Source: Paraniabella hibiscisoli (lineage in GTDB: Bacteria > Bacteroidota > Bacteroidia > Chitinophagales > Chitinophagaceae). From it: DNA of 64,000 nucleotides. Numbering within the stretch: the stretch's first letter is position 1; each line of letters starts with the position of its first letter. Location: contig NZ_JAKWBK010000002.1 in assembly GCF_022512515.1 (NCBI RefSeq), positions 124,001 through 188,000 on the forward strand. The letters are read 5' to 3'. Below, in pieces: positions 20,218 to 30,887 of the stretch. The notes beneath the pieces were generated by a model, which saw only the letters and a list, made by a program, of their open reading frames with translations, had not been told where the DNA came from and did no database searches. Made by a program: the position numbers and the translations under genes.

Positions 20218-20831
20218 TTACTTAAGTTTTGTATTCAGGTATTCTAATGTAAAGAGGCCTTCTGCGTTTAAGGTAAAAAAGGTAATAGCTGAATTATGCT
20301 GCACAAGTTGACGGTAATTACGCAGTGGCATGCCTAATTTATAAGCCATATACAGGCGGTTCACCCCATTATGAGCCGCAACCAGTATCGTTTGACCTGC
20401 ATGGCGTTGGTAGGCCTCCTTAAAAAGTCATCTACCCTGGCTACTATTTCATTGGCAGTCTCCCCGGTGACGCCCGCTTTTACGTGAGTAGGATCTTTAT
20501 CCCAGCGCTCCCAGGAAGTGGGATTTTCCGCTATAAATTCTTCCCGGGTTTTATATTCCCATTGTCCGAAATCCACTTCAATCAGCCGCTGGTCGGCAAC
20601 AGGCTCTAAACCTGTAGCAATATGAGCTGTTTTACTGGCCCGCTGTAAAGGAGAAGTGTAAACAGCATCCAGCTTAATCCCCTGCAGCTGATCACGCACC
20701 GCGGTAGCCTGTGCCAATCCTTTTTCTGTAAGGGGAATATCAGTTCTGCCACAGTATCTGTTATTATCTGCGTTCCACGCAGTTTGACCATGTCTTAATA
20801 AATACACTTTAAGCAATGCGCTCTCACTCAT
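20218..20831 (-). CDS. histidine phosphatase family protein (one frameshift)
   Basis: About 204 residues. It begins MSESALLKVYLLRHGQTAW, the RHG catalytic motif of phosphoglycerate-mutase-like phosphatases, followed by LTEKG, TSPLQRASKTA and the VAAHNGVNRL second catalytic His. One base is missing at A5 20422-20426. In the raw sequence it is fused in frame to the FGGY kinase gene above it, but the junction lies at an A7 run (T7 at 20839-20845): one more base would end the kinase at TGA 20824-20826, overlapping this ATG by eight bases. I therefore treat it as a separate, translationally coupled gene. Likely role is dephosphorylation of a sugar or polyol phosphate. Confidence 0.8.
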
Positions 20832-22271
20832 TGATATATTTTTTTCTTTTAGAAGTTGGATAAAATCGCGATAGCGGCTTTCATAGGCCGCCACCATTGG
20901 TTCCCGCGGCGTTACTATTTTATCGGGATGCACCATTTGCGCCGCAGCAGCGCTGATATTCGAAAACCAGGTACCCGACGCAGCTGTAATAGCAGCGCCT
21001 GCCGCCCCGGTAACATTTCTTGTTTTGTGTATGGGGATGTTTAACACATCGCTTCTTATTTGCAGCCAGGTATCACTATTACTGGCGCCGCCTGCCGAAA
21101 AAACCTGGGTAACCGGTTCACCCGATAATTTCCTGATCCTCTCAAAAGCATAACGCTCTATATAGGCTACTCCTTCCATATAAGCTATAAATAAAGCAAC
21201 ATCAGAAAGGCCTCCAGGCGCAAACCCTACCGCGTCAGGTGCGATAAATGGAAAACGTTCCCCTTTTTGCATCAGAGGCCAGGCCAGGTGCTGGCCGGGA
21301 ACCAGTGTTGCTGCTTCATCCGCCAGGGCAGACAGATCAGCCCCGGCAAAGCGGCTGCTTACCCAGTCTGCACCCGTATTGCTGGCACCACCCGGCATCC
21401 AGAAACCTTCGGGGTGCCGGTGGCAATAAATGGCCCCTGCAGGATCTTCTATCTCTTCCTTTGTAACTCCCTTAATTACTAAGGTAGTGCCAATGGTCGT
21501 ATTCCAATCTCCCAGGTTTACCGCTCCGGAGGCGATTTGAGAAGCACAGCCATCCGTAATACCTGCAGTAACCACTACCGACCCAGACAATCCCAAATCC
21601 TTCGCCCAATCATTTTTTAAATGACCGATGGGTGTGCCAGAGGGTACTACCTCCTGCAACCATTCCTTTCTAATACCTGAGGAAGCAGTAATATAATCAG
21701 GCCAGCGAAGCCGGTGCAAATCGTAACCCGATTTTAATACATTGGTATAATCGGTAACCGAAAAGTTACCGCTCAGCATTCCGGTAATAAAATCGGATGC
21801 ATGAATAAAACGCTTTAGGCGGGTAATTTTATCAGGATAATTGCGTAAAAACCAGAGCATTTTTGGCAAGCCACTTGAAGCATTAAATGCAATATACCCC
21901 TCAGCGCCCGAACTTATAGCTGCCTCTTTACAGGCAATAGCTTCTTCCGCCGACCGACCGTCGCTGTACATAATCGCCGGGTACAGTGGTCGATCATCAT
22001 ATCCCATTGGAATAATGGTTCCGGATGTTGAGGTAACGCCTACCGATCGAATATTGGTAAGATCGATTGTTGCCGACAGTTCTTTACAAACTTGCTGGAG
22101 AGAGCGATGACAGGAATTCCACCACAAACGGGGATCCTGCTCCTGCCTGGAATTTGCCGAGAGCTCAAACACTTCATCATGAGCCGCCAGCTGAGATCCC
22201 TGCCTGTCAAAAACCGCTACCCTCGCACCCTGTGTGCCTACATCTATTCCTATAAAATAAGCGGTTGTCAT
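20824..22271 (-). CDS. FGGY-family carbohydrate kinase, xylulokinase-like (end inferred)
   Basis: ATP-dependent sugar or polyol kinase of about 482 residues. The N-terminal ATPase motif YFIGIDVGTQGARVAVFD (about 5-22), FIHASDFITGMLSG, ITDGCASQIASGAV and the C-terminal VFSAGGASNSDTWLQI are all intact. The raw frame continues into the phosphatase; the proposed stop at 20824-20826 needs one extra base in the T7 run 20839-20845. It overlaps the previous kinase by four bases (ATGA), so two kinases are translated from one mRNA, either for two substrates or as two steps of one pathway. The sugar is not readable from sequence. Confidence 0.85.
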
Positions 22272-23730
22272 TGTGTGGCGGCTGTCAATGTTTTAAAATA
22301 GTCGCGGGTTTGCTTCCACTGATCCCGGTGCTGCAAAAACGATTCCTTCAGGTGATCCTGTGGAGCTACCGATTCGATCTCGCTATCAATACTTTCACTG
22401 CCAACACCCAGCGCCTGGTTGCAGATCAAAGCCCCACCTATGGCAGAAGCCTGCTCAAAGCCTTTGCGAACCTGCACTTTTTACCCAGAATATTGGCGAT
22501 AAGCTGACGCAGGGTTTTACTTTGTAAACCACCCCCACAAGCCCATACATAATCTTTGTCATGCCCCGATACTTCTTTCAAAACCTCATAGTTCCCTGCT
22601 ATTGAAAAAGCAATATCCATTAAAGTAGCCCATACAAAAGAACTGCGGGACAGTTCGTGGGACACCGGAACCGGGAACACAAAACCACCAGCCAGTACCG
22701 GTTTTTGTTCTGTTGCTATTAAGGAACCCAGGGAAGCGGTACAATGCCTATGGGGATTGGCTTCCAGTTCACGTTCTATTACCTCGTAACCCTCGTTGGG
22801 ATAAAACACTTCTTTCAAACGTTGATAGTTCAAACCCGTTACGCCTGCGTTGGCTTCAAATACAAAGCGTCCGGGCTCTATATCCCGGCTGGTCCAGGTT
22901 CTTTCCTGCTGATCGATAATATAGTGATCGGTTATTTTTACAATGGGTGTTGTTGTGCCGGATACAATGACAATATCATCCACCAGTGGTTGTGTACTTT
23001 TCATAGCCAATTGTGTATCGCCCCCGCCTGTCACTACCACTGCATGGGCATCTAAACGCCATGTATCCGCTATGCCGGGAAGTATTGTACCTAGCTTGTC
23101 GCCAGAGGTAGTTGTTGCCGGGCAATACGCCTCCTCCATATTAAATATAGCGGCCAGTTCTTTACTCCAGCTCCCGGCAGCTACATCGTATAATAGAGTT
23201 TCTGAAGCCTGTGAATGTTCGTAAGCGGCAACGCCTGACAATTGGTACGCTGCCCAGTCGCTGATACTCAAAAAATACCCGCATTCCTGCCAGATTTCTT
23301 TACGTCTCTGGCGAATGCCTTCCAATTTATAGGCTGAAAACAAGGATGTAGGATACCGGCCTGACAACTGGTATACCCGGCTTTTATCTGAAAGTCCGTC
23401 TTCCCACTCCCTGCCCCGGTGATCAATATTAGGCAAACCTATTAAAGAACGTCCCTGCGAAGTCATTAATACAATTCCTTCCCGCTGGCTGGTAGTAGTT
23501 AATGCTTTGATGTTTACTTCACCTGCCTGTAACAAAGCCTCTTTACCCAGTTGGGTGATCTGTTGCCATAGCTGATCAGGCTCAAAATAAATGGATTCAG
23601 GATACAGTTCATCCCGCTTATAATGAATATCGCCCCGGCCTACGCCCAGCACTTTCCCATCCGGCGTTACTACAGCTACCCTTACATTGCCGGTGCCAAT
23701 ATCAATAATTATATATGCATCTTGTTTCAT
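22268..23730 (-). CDS. FGGY-family kinase, LsrK/xylulokinase-like (one frameshift)
   Basis: About 487 residues after one base is added at T5 22478-22482. Starts MKQDAYIIIDIGTGNVRVAVV with the phosphate-1 motif, then SDWAAYQLSG, VVVTGGGDTQLAMKS, and CGGGLQSKTLRQLIAN in the C-terminal lobe. Other features resemble the xylulokinase and autoinducer-2 kinase branch; only the family is certain. It is the kinase of a gene row in which a 2-hydroxyacid dehydrogenase lies immediately upstream and a second FGGY kinase begins in its last four bases. Confidence 0.85.
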
Positions 23731-23741
23731 GTACCTTGTAT

Positions 23742-24745
23742 TTAGATAACAGAAGCTACAACTTCTTTATTATAAATTTTATCAGCGGTCTGTATGCCGT
23801 TTATAAACCAGTCTATAAGGACCTTATTCATGATTCGTACATGATGGTCTTCTACCTCGAAAGTAGCGCCTGCAATATGTGGCGTGGCCATTACATTGGG
23901 CAGGTCGATTATTTTATAATCCAGCTCATCCGGCGGCTCATTATCAAACACATCTAAAATAGCGCCTTTTATGCTGCCTGAAGCCAATACTTCATACAAA
24001 TCATTTCGATTAACCACTGAAGCCCTGGCGGTGTTCACAAATAGAGCATTACGATGCATGAGCTTCAGCACCGAATGATTGATTAATTGTTGTGTTTCTT
24101 TAGTTACCGGCAGATGAATGGATACAATATCACTGCTGCTGAACAGCTCTTCGAGACCAGTTTTTTGTAGCCGGGAAAGGAGGCTGCATCTACATAAGGA
24201 TCATAATATTGAATAGTGCAAGGATAAGAGGCTACCATACCGGCAATCAGCTGACCGATGGCCCCAAAACCCACCAGGCCAATGGTTTTGCCCGCCAGTT
24301 CTGCTCCTTTAAATTGCAGGTAAGAAGTGTGCGCACCCGCTTCCCATTTTCGATCTTTCAACCATTGAATGCCCGGCAATACCTGCCGCAAAAAGCAAAT
24401 AGTATTGGCTATAAATAATTCAGCCACGGCCTGTGCATTACGCGCCGGTGTATAAAAAACAGGCATCTTTAATGCTGTAGCTACTGTTAAGGCCACGTTA
24501 GACGGAGTGCCCCGGCAAACACCTATGAACTGAAGGTGTTGATGGGCTTCTAACACTTTTACGGTTACATGATCATGCTCTGTAATCAGTGCTTCTGCTT
24601 TTGTTTCATTAAGCAACTGAATTAATTCGTCTTCATTAAAAGCACGATCGTTTTCTTTCCAGGGTTTATAGATCACTTCTCCAAAATTCGACTTCAACTC
24701 TAATAAACCTTGTTCATGATAAGGTGCGGTTACTAATATTCTCAT
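23742..24745 (-). CDS. D-isomer 2-hydroxyacid dehydrogenase, PGDH-like (one frameshift)
   Basis: About 334 residues after one base is added at T6 24161-24166. NAD-binding motif TIGLVGFGAIGQLIAG (about residues 150-165), catalytic Arg in VNTARASVV, Glu in AILDVFDNEP and His in ATPHIAGAT are present, as in phosphoglycerate dehydrogenase and its relatives. The substrate may be a 2-hydroxyacid made from the sugar handled by the neighbouring kinases; that is inference. The gene is 11 bases upstream of the FGGY kinase and follows the MFS transporter. Confidence 0.88.
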
Positions 24746-24797
24746 TTTCTATTCTTTTATGTTTAAACCGATGATAACTTTCCATTATCATGCATTA

Positions 24798-26049
24798 TTA
24801 TATTGTTTCCAGCGTCTGTGGTTCAGCCTTTAAAACGGTGGCCCGGGGTTTTATAAAAAGGTTAATATGGCGCTGATAAAATACAGGCCAGCCAGGATCC
24901 ATATCACACCCTCGTTGCCCAGCGGTGCTATAAATAAGCCCACAATCGCCGGTCCGGCAAAAACGGCTAACCCTGCGCCAAGGTTTAAAATAGCCATTGC
25001 GGCTCCTTTATCTTTGCTAACCAACGAAGGTGTTAAAGCAGATAAGGGCACATAACCGGCAAGACATGCGCCCCATAAAATACCGGCCAACATCACCACC
25101 CAGTAACTGCCGGGGCTGTATTGAGGAATATAGTACAGTAACAAAGTAGTGACGCCACAACCCACACCTCCAAACCAGATAATGGTTTGCCGCCACCCAA
25201 AGCGATCGCCCACAAAACCGAATATCAGGTTAAAGGCAATATTGCTTGTAAAGATGGTGCCCCATATATACAACCATTCGGTGGTATCGAAACCGTGAGC
25301 AGCCATATAAGTAGGCAGAAATACCGGGAAGGCAAATTGAGCTGTAGTATTGATGACCCTTACAATACCGGCAAGCAGTACTTTGGGTTCCTCTTTTACA
25401 ATGGTAAGGCCTTTGCTCAACTCTGCCAGCTTACCGGCCGTGTTGCTGGAAGGAAATGTTGCTTTATTCCATACGAGGGCGAATAACGCGCCCAACAATA
25501 CCCAAAACACAGCACTCCATAATGCATTGATATGTCCCAGTTCGCGAATTGCCCAGCTGGAATAGAATGCGCCCAGCACATTTAATCCGCCGGTAAATAC
25601 AAACCAAAACCAACCTACTGCACGTCCCAGCATTTTTTGAGGCGTCAGGTACGATATCCATACCAGGAAAGAGTAAGCAAATAAGGGATAGCCGAATCCA
25701 CGCAGGGCATAAGTGATCAACATGGTGGTAAAATCCAGCGACTCCATACCCATACCGATAAACCCTACCGTTCCCAGCAAGTAAATAATTAAACCAATGA
25801 GCATGGATTTTTTGGGTGTGAGACTTTCGGCCAGCACCCCGAAAACCAGGAAGCTATTGCAATAGTTACACCGTAGGCTGTAAATAAAGATGCCGTTTGC
25901 TGTATGCTCATTCCTTTTTCTATGAGGTAGGGACTTAACCAACCCTGTTCCATCCCGTCCCCCATCATAAATAACATAATGCCCAGGTAACCCGACAATA
26001 AAGGGCGTGGTATACCCAGCTGGTTGCTAATTGTTGTTTCTTGTTTCAT
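24798..26049 (-). CDS. MFS transporter, polyol-permease (RbtT/DalT/CsbX)-like (two frameshifts)
   Basis: Inner-membrane transporter of about 417 residues and 12 predicted helices. The N-terminal GYLGIMLFMMGDGMEQGWLSPYL and GVTIAIASWFSGVLAESLTPKKS resemble the ribitol/D-arabitol permease group of the major facilitator superfamily. Frame breaks at C4 25837-25840 and A5 24855-24859; the second hides the true C-terminus. Polyol uptake would feed the two FGGY kinases next door. It is the second MFS gene in the operon, the other being of the ACS (anion/hexuronate) type. Confidence 0.8.
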
Positions 26050-26118
26050 GATGGCGTAATCGTTATGCCTGTGACAGCAGGCGTTTTATAAAAATCGTTG
26101 ATTCGTTAAGAAAGTATC

Positions 26119-27227
26119 TTAGTCGAATTTTATCTGGTACTCATTGCGGGCGTCTTTTTTATAAGCCAGGTGCCGGGTAGAAGGCGAAGCGCCAAAAAAC
26201 GGAGAAAAAGTTTTTACCTTAACCGTTTTCCCATCCGGTAAAAACTCTAATATCCTCAACCACCCGTCACCACCATTACCATCGCGGTGCCCGCCACCCA
26301 TCGATTGGGCGTCAAACAACATCTGGTGCACAGTTTTGCCTGATGCGTTTTTATCGGCACGATAACCTTCTCCGGATATATGCCCGCACAATACTAATTC
26401 TATATTGGAGGCAGGCTGAACCAGCTTTTGCCAGATCTGTACTCCATTATTAGCAAAAGGCATTTTTACATGTGGCGCCTTCTGTATCATATTATTAATA
26501 TTGTAAGGCTCCCAGAATAACCATTTGATCTCTCCTGCAGTATGCTGATCTTTTTGAGATAAGTAATTATGGGTGGCCAGTACAAGGCGATGGTTTTTGT
26601 ACTGTTGTAAAGCGGCTACTTTTTTAGCCCATGTAAGCACGGAGTCGCGCGGACCATATTCTACCGTCATAAATAAATAGTCTTTCCCGTTCAGGTTTTT
26701 CAATTCGTAAGCCGAATTTTCCAAAGTAGGCTGCCCTTGTTCATTACGACTGTTCTGTACCAGGAATTTGTGGTTTAAGAAGTTTTTATTGGCAGGAAAG
26801 AACTCGTTATAGCGGGAATTTCTGTTGCCTTCGCGATCAATACTGTAATCATGATTACCAGTAGCAGCTATATAAGGTACTTTTCCATCCAGTTTACCAA
26901 AGGCTCCGGCGGCAGCTTCCCACTGTTTTTGTGTGGTTTGATTGCCATCGTAATCGGTAGTAATCTTTTCATTATTCTCCACCAGGTCACCAACGCCAAC
27001 GACCATCTTAATATTAAGACTGTCAATATTGTCTTCAATCCAGGCCATCATCAGGTCGAGAATGGGCTGATTCCTGCTCCATTTTACATAATTCTGTATG
27101 TCGGGTACCATTATTACCGACCAGGACTTTTTTGTTCTAAAGCCGGCTTCTGGTATTTATCCTGGGCAAAGGCTAGCTGGGCGATAAGCGCTAATGTGAG
27201 CACCCAGGTTGTTTTTAGCTTTAACAT
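26119..27227 (-). CDS. secreted metallophosphoesterase (one frameshift)
   Basis: Calcineurin-like phosphoesterase of about 369 residues. The signal peptide (WVLTLALIAQLAFAQ) is joined to the main frame by one base in T6 27128-27133. Metal-binding motifs in order: MVPDIQ, VVGVGDLVEN, ATGNHD, LATHN and LCGHISGEG, all intact. It hydrolyses phosphomonoesters or diesters outside the cytoplasm. Lies between the EEP phosphodiesterase and the polyol transporter, 23 bases from the former. Confidence 0.88.
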
Positions 27228-27250
27228 GTTTTTTATTTTGTTTTGAGGGT

Positions 27251-28182
27251 TTATGGTTTCTCTGTGAGAGATGATTCAAAATCTGTTAATAGAAAAAAAT
27301 GATCGCTTGGAAATTTGCCTTTTACTGCATCTTTTACAATTTTACTTTGTACCGGCTTGATATTACCTCTATACCATATATAATCGATACGCCCTTTTGA
27401 TGCGGCTTTGGTATAAGCCGTTCCTTCAAATTCGTGCCCGGTATGGCCTGCCTCATTTTGTCCGTGCAGGGTTTCGTAGCTTTCCTTCCAGCCGGCTGCT
27501 CTTACCGCATTAAATACCCGACTATCGAAACGGCTGTTAAAGTCACCTGTCAGTATTTGTGTAAAATCTGCCGGGTACTGTTCGCTTTCAGCCACCACCA
27601 TTTTAGCCTGTTGCAGCTTTGCTTCTTCTGATATATGATCCAGGTGCAGGTTAATTACCCGCAGTTCTTTACCGGTTTTATGTTCTTTTAGACGCACCCA
27701 ATTGGCATGACGTGCTCTGGCGGTGTCCCAGGACTTGCTGCCTGCCACCAGCGGCGTTTCTGATAACCAATAAGTACCCCCGGTTAATAACTCATATCGC
27801 TCTTTATTAAATAGTATCGGATTTTTAGCAATGCCATGATAGCCGGTTGGATGGGCATCCATCTCGGGACCCTCAAAACCGAACAAGCTAAAACGGGGAA
27901 TGCTTTGCGTATATCTTCAGCCTGTACTTTTAATACTTCCTGGAAACCAACTATATCAGGCTGCTGATTTTTGATCACCTCTATACATATATCTTTCCGT
28001 TGCGGCCACCCCTCCCCTTTGGCCTCGTCTTCGGGCAAAGCCACCCTTATATTACAGGATAGCACCCGGTGAAAGCCTTGCTTCAACCGGATTGATGTTG
28101 CCGGGCTGCTATAAGGCAGTAAGGATGCGGATACCGTTGCTGCTCCTAATTGTTGTATAAATTTTCTTCTTGTATGAGACAT
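27251..28182 (-). CDS. endonuclease/exonuclease/phosphatase (EEP) family protein (one frameshift)
   Basis: About 310 residues after one base is added at G4 27895-27898. It starts with a twin-arginine signal (SHTRRKFIQQLG) and SASLLPYSSPA, so it is exported. Catalytic EEP motifs: LSCNIRV, IVGFQEVL (Glu), LHLDHIS, ILTGDFNSRFD, DYIWYRG and PSDHFFL (terminal His). The family includes DNases, sphingomyelinases and inositol-phosphate phosphatases, so a phosphodiester substrate is likely but not specified. Placed in an operon with another phosphoesterase, a GDPD and polyol genes. Confidence 0.88.
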
Positions 28183-28188
28183 GATGTA

Positions 28189-29576
28189 TTAGTTTGTGGC
28201 TAAGGTTTCCTTCTGTATGCGGAGGTGAGCGCCCTTTTCCAGCAACTCTTTTTGTAGTGCTTTAACATTGATGTCTGCTGGCTGAATACCTTCTTTTACA
28301 GCCATTTTTGCTGCGCGGCCCGCCGCCTCGCCCATCGCCATACAAGGCGCCATTACTCTTATGGCCGACATGGCTTCGTGCGTAGTGGAAATGGCCCGGC
28401 CTGCTACCAGCAGGTTTTTTACCTGCTGTGGTACCAGTGACCGGTAAGGTATATCATAGCAATCGCCACACCATTCAAGGGTACACCCGCCGCCTACGGG
28501 GTGATGAATATCCAGCGGGTAGCTACGGCAATCGCATCTTCAAAATGACGGCAACTCATGATATCATCCCGATCCATCGTATACTGTCCTTTAATACGGC
28601 GGGTTTCGCGGATGCCCAGGAACGGAGCTGTTTTCAGGAAATAAGCATTTTCAAAGCCCGGCACATACTCCACCAGGTAACGTTGAATATCCTCGATCTG
28701 CTTGCGGCCTTCTATTTCTCCACGGGTAAGACTAGCGGGATCAGTACCATCTACCCCATTTACACGGGTCATGTTTACCCATATTTCTCCTTTACGTAAC
28801 CCGGTTATAAGGATCGTTCTTTCTGTAGGCAGTGCCAAACCATCTTCTTTAGCCTGGTTGATCAGGTTACGCATGCCTACCAATACAAACTGGTTATTTT
28901 GCCCGAAATATTCTGCAGGAATAAAGTCCGTGAGATAAGTACGGGGTTCCTCTGCAATGCTTAGGCGAAGTTTTTCCGTATCCACACCGCCCAGGCAGAA
29001 CATTAGCGTTGGCGGCTGCACCACCCTGTTCGTTGCCAAATTCGCAGGGCACGCCTGCTTTAAAAGCTACGTCAGCATCACCGCTGCAGTCGATAATCAC
29101 TTTTGCCAGGATCACTTCTCTTCCCGCTTTACTTTCTATGATCACGCCTTTTAAATCATCACCCTCCTTCACCACTCCTGCGCAAAAAGCATAAAATAAA
29201 ATGTTCACATTTGCCTCAACCAACATTTGCAACGCTACGGTCTTTACCGCTTCCGGCTCTACCAGGGTAAGGCTCATATGTAAGGGACAGGGCCTGTGCT
29301 CGCTGGAGGCCTCTATAGCTTTCAACCGGTCGATATATTGTTGAGGAAGACCTTTTATGATCTGGTTACCCTTTGCCCCAGAAACCCAAGAATAGGTAAA
29401 CCGATGGTCATATTTCCACCTACGAAACTGCGGCTCTCCACCAGTAATACATTAGCTCCGTCTTCAGCTGCAGCCAGAGCGGCCATAATACCTGACGGTC
29501 CGCCACCGATCACTAAAACATCTACTGATGCTCTAACCGGTAATTCCCTGGCTGGTTCTATAATATTATTGATCAT
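28189..29576 (-). CDS. FAD-dependent oxidoreductase (frameshifts at three sites)
   Basis: About 463 residues after repair. N-terminal dinucleotide-binding motif VDVLVIGGGPSGIMAALAAAE (about 18-38), then DGANVLLVESRSFVGGNMT, IIDCSGDADVAFKAG and the C-terminal PYRSLVPQQVKNLLVAGRAIS with SAIRVMAPCMAMGEAAG, which is typical of the FAD-dependent PF12831-type proteins of Bacteroidota. Breaks lie at C4 29376-29379, near C3 29024-29026 (needs two bases) and at CC 28512-28513. Substrate unknown; the row of uptake and phosphoester genes suggests a sugar or polyol. Confidence 0.85.
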
Positions 29577-29592
29577 TTGAGTTATTTTATTT

Positions 29593-30835
29593 TTAAGTAA
29601 TTGAATGGGTTTTAGGTTGTTCCTTTTTTATCATGGTCCATAACAGCAGTACAGCAACAGGATGCAGAACGGCCATTGCCAGGAATATTTTTCCCGCACC
29701 AACGGTTCCCATCAGTGATCCTACAAAACTGTTGAAGAGAACAGCTCCCAGGGCTCCAAATCCACCGGCGATGCCCAGTACACTCGCTACATTTTTCACC
29801 GGGAATGCTTCTGCAACTACTACGCTGATAGTAAACAACCAACTGAGACAGGCAACTGCTACAATACTAAACACAATAAGGGTGCTGGCGGCCCCGGGCA
29901 GGTAGGGAGCCAAAGCACATAGAGGTGCGAAACAGGCGGTAGCCGTAAGCATTATTTTCCGGGCGCGCAAAGGATCATAGCCTTTTTTAACCAACCTGTC
30001 CGACCAGGCAGAAGTTCCAATAGCGCCAAGGTCGGCTACCAAAAAAGGTATCCAGCCAAACATGCCTACCTGTGCCAGGAAAGCCCGGATTGCTCCTGCA
30101 AATATCCCGGCAACCAGAAAAGACAAAAGTACCATACCGGGTCACTAACAAACCTTATGAGCAAAACGCCCCATAAGCTTTTGGTATTCCAAAGCTGTTT
30201 CCAGGTAAAGCCACTGGTCGCTGCGGCAGATTGCTCCAATGTTTCGCTCAGTACTTGTGGCGGCGGATCGCGGTACACCAGTTTCCATAAAAAGCAATGA
30301 TCAGGCCCACTGCTCCCAACACGATAAAAGCTGTCTGCCAATTATATCGTATAGCCAGCCATGCTATCAGCGGAGGTGCTATGATCGCTCCTACTGAGCT
30401 GCCCGCAACACATAAACTATTAGCCGTAGCTCTTAGTTTACCAGGGAACCAAACCGTAACTACTTTGAGCTGCGAAGGAAAATTTGTTGGCTCTGCTGCT
30501 CCCAACATTCCTCTGAAAAATGCCAGCTGTCCTACGCTGCGGGCAAATCCACCACCGATACAGGCAACCGACCAGGTTAATACGCCATAAAACATAACTA
30601 TTTTTGCTCCAAAACGATCGACCATCCAACCCGTTACCGGATACATCAAAGCATAACAAATGGTAAATACATTAATGATTATGGCATAACCACTGTCGTC
30701 CAGCTGAAACTCGTCTTTTAAAACCGGCTTAAGAATAGATACTACCTGCCGGTCTACATAATTAAAGACAATTGCAATAAAGATCACAGCGATGATCCAC
30801 CATCTCCTGCTTTCGGGTCGAAACAATTTTGTCAT
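29593..30835 (-). CDS. MFS transporter, ACS/hexuronate type (two frameshifts)
   Basis: About 414 residues, 12 helices. MTKLFRPESRRWWII then FNYVDRQVVSILKPVLKDEF matches the anion:cation symporter group (hexuronate/phthalate-like) of the major facilitator superfamily; WFPGKLRATANSL and GIAGGFGALGAVL are further landmarks. Breaks at A5 30289-30293 and GG 30078-30079. As the first inner-membrane transporter after SusC/SusD it may carry the released monomer into the cell. Members usually carry organic acids, which fits the 2-hydroxyacid dehydrogenase downstream. Confidence 0.85.
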
Positions 30836-30887
30836 TCGTTTTTGTTTAATAGATCATTTGCTATTAACCACTCACCATTCACTATAT

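Noticed and set aside
20218..22271. A natural kinase-phosphatase fusion enzyme
   Set aside because: The join is at a T7 run in a sequence full of run-length errors, and the alternative gives a normal ATGAGTGA overlap; kept only as a finding.
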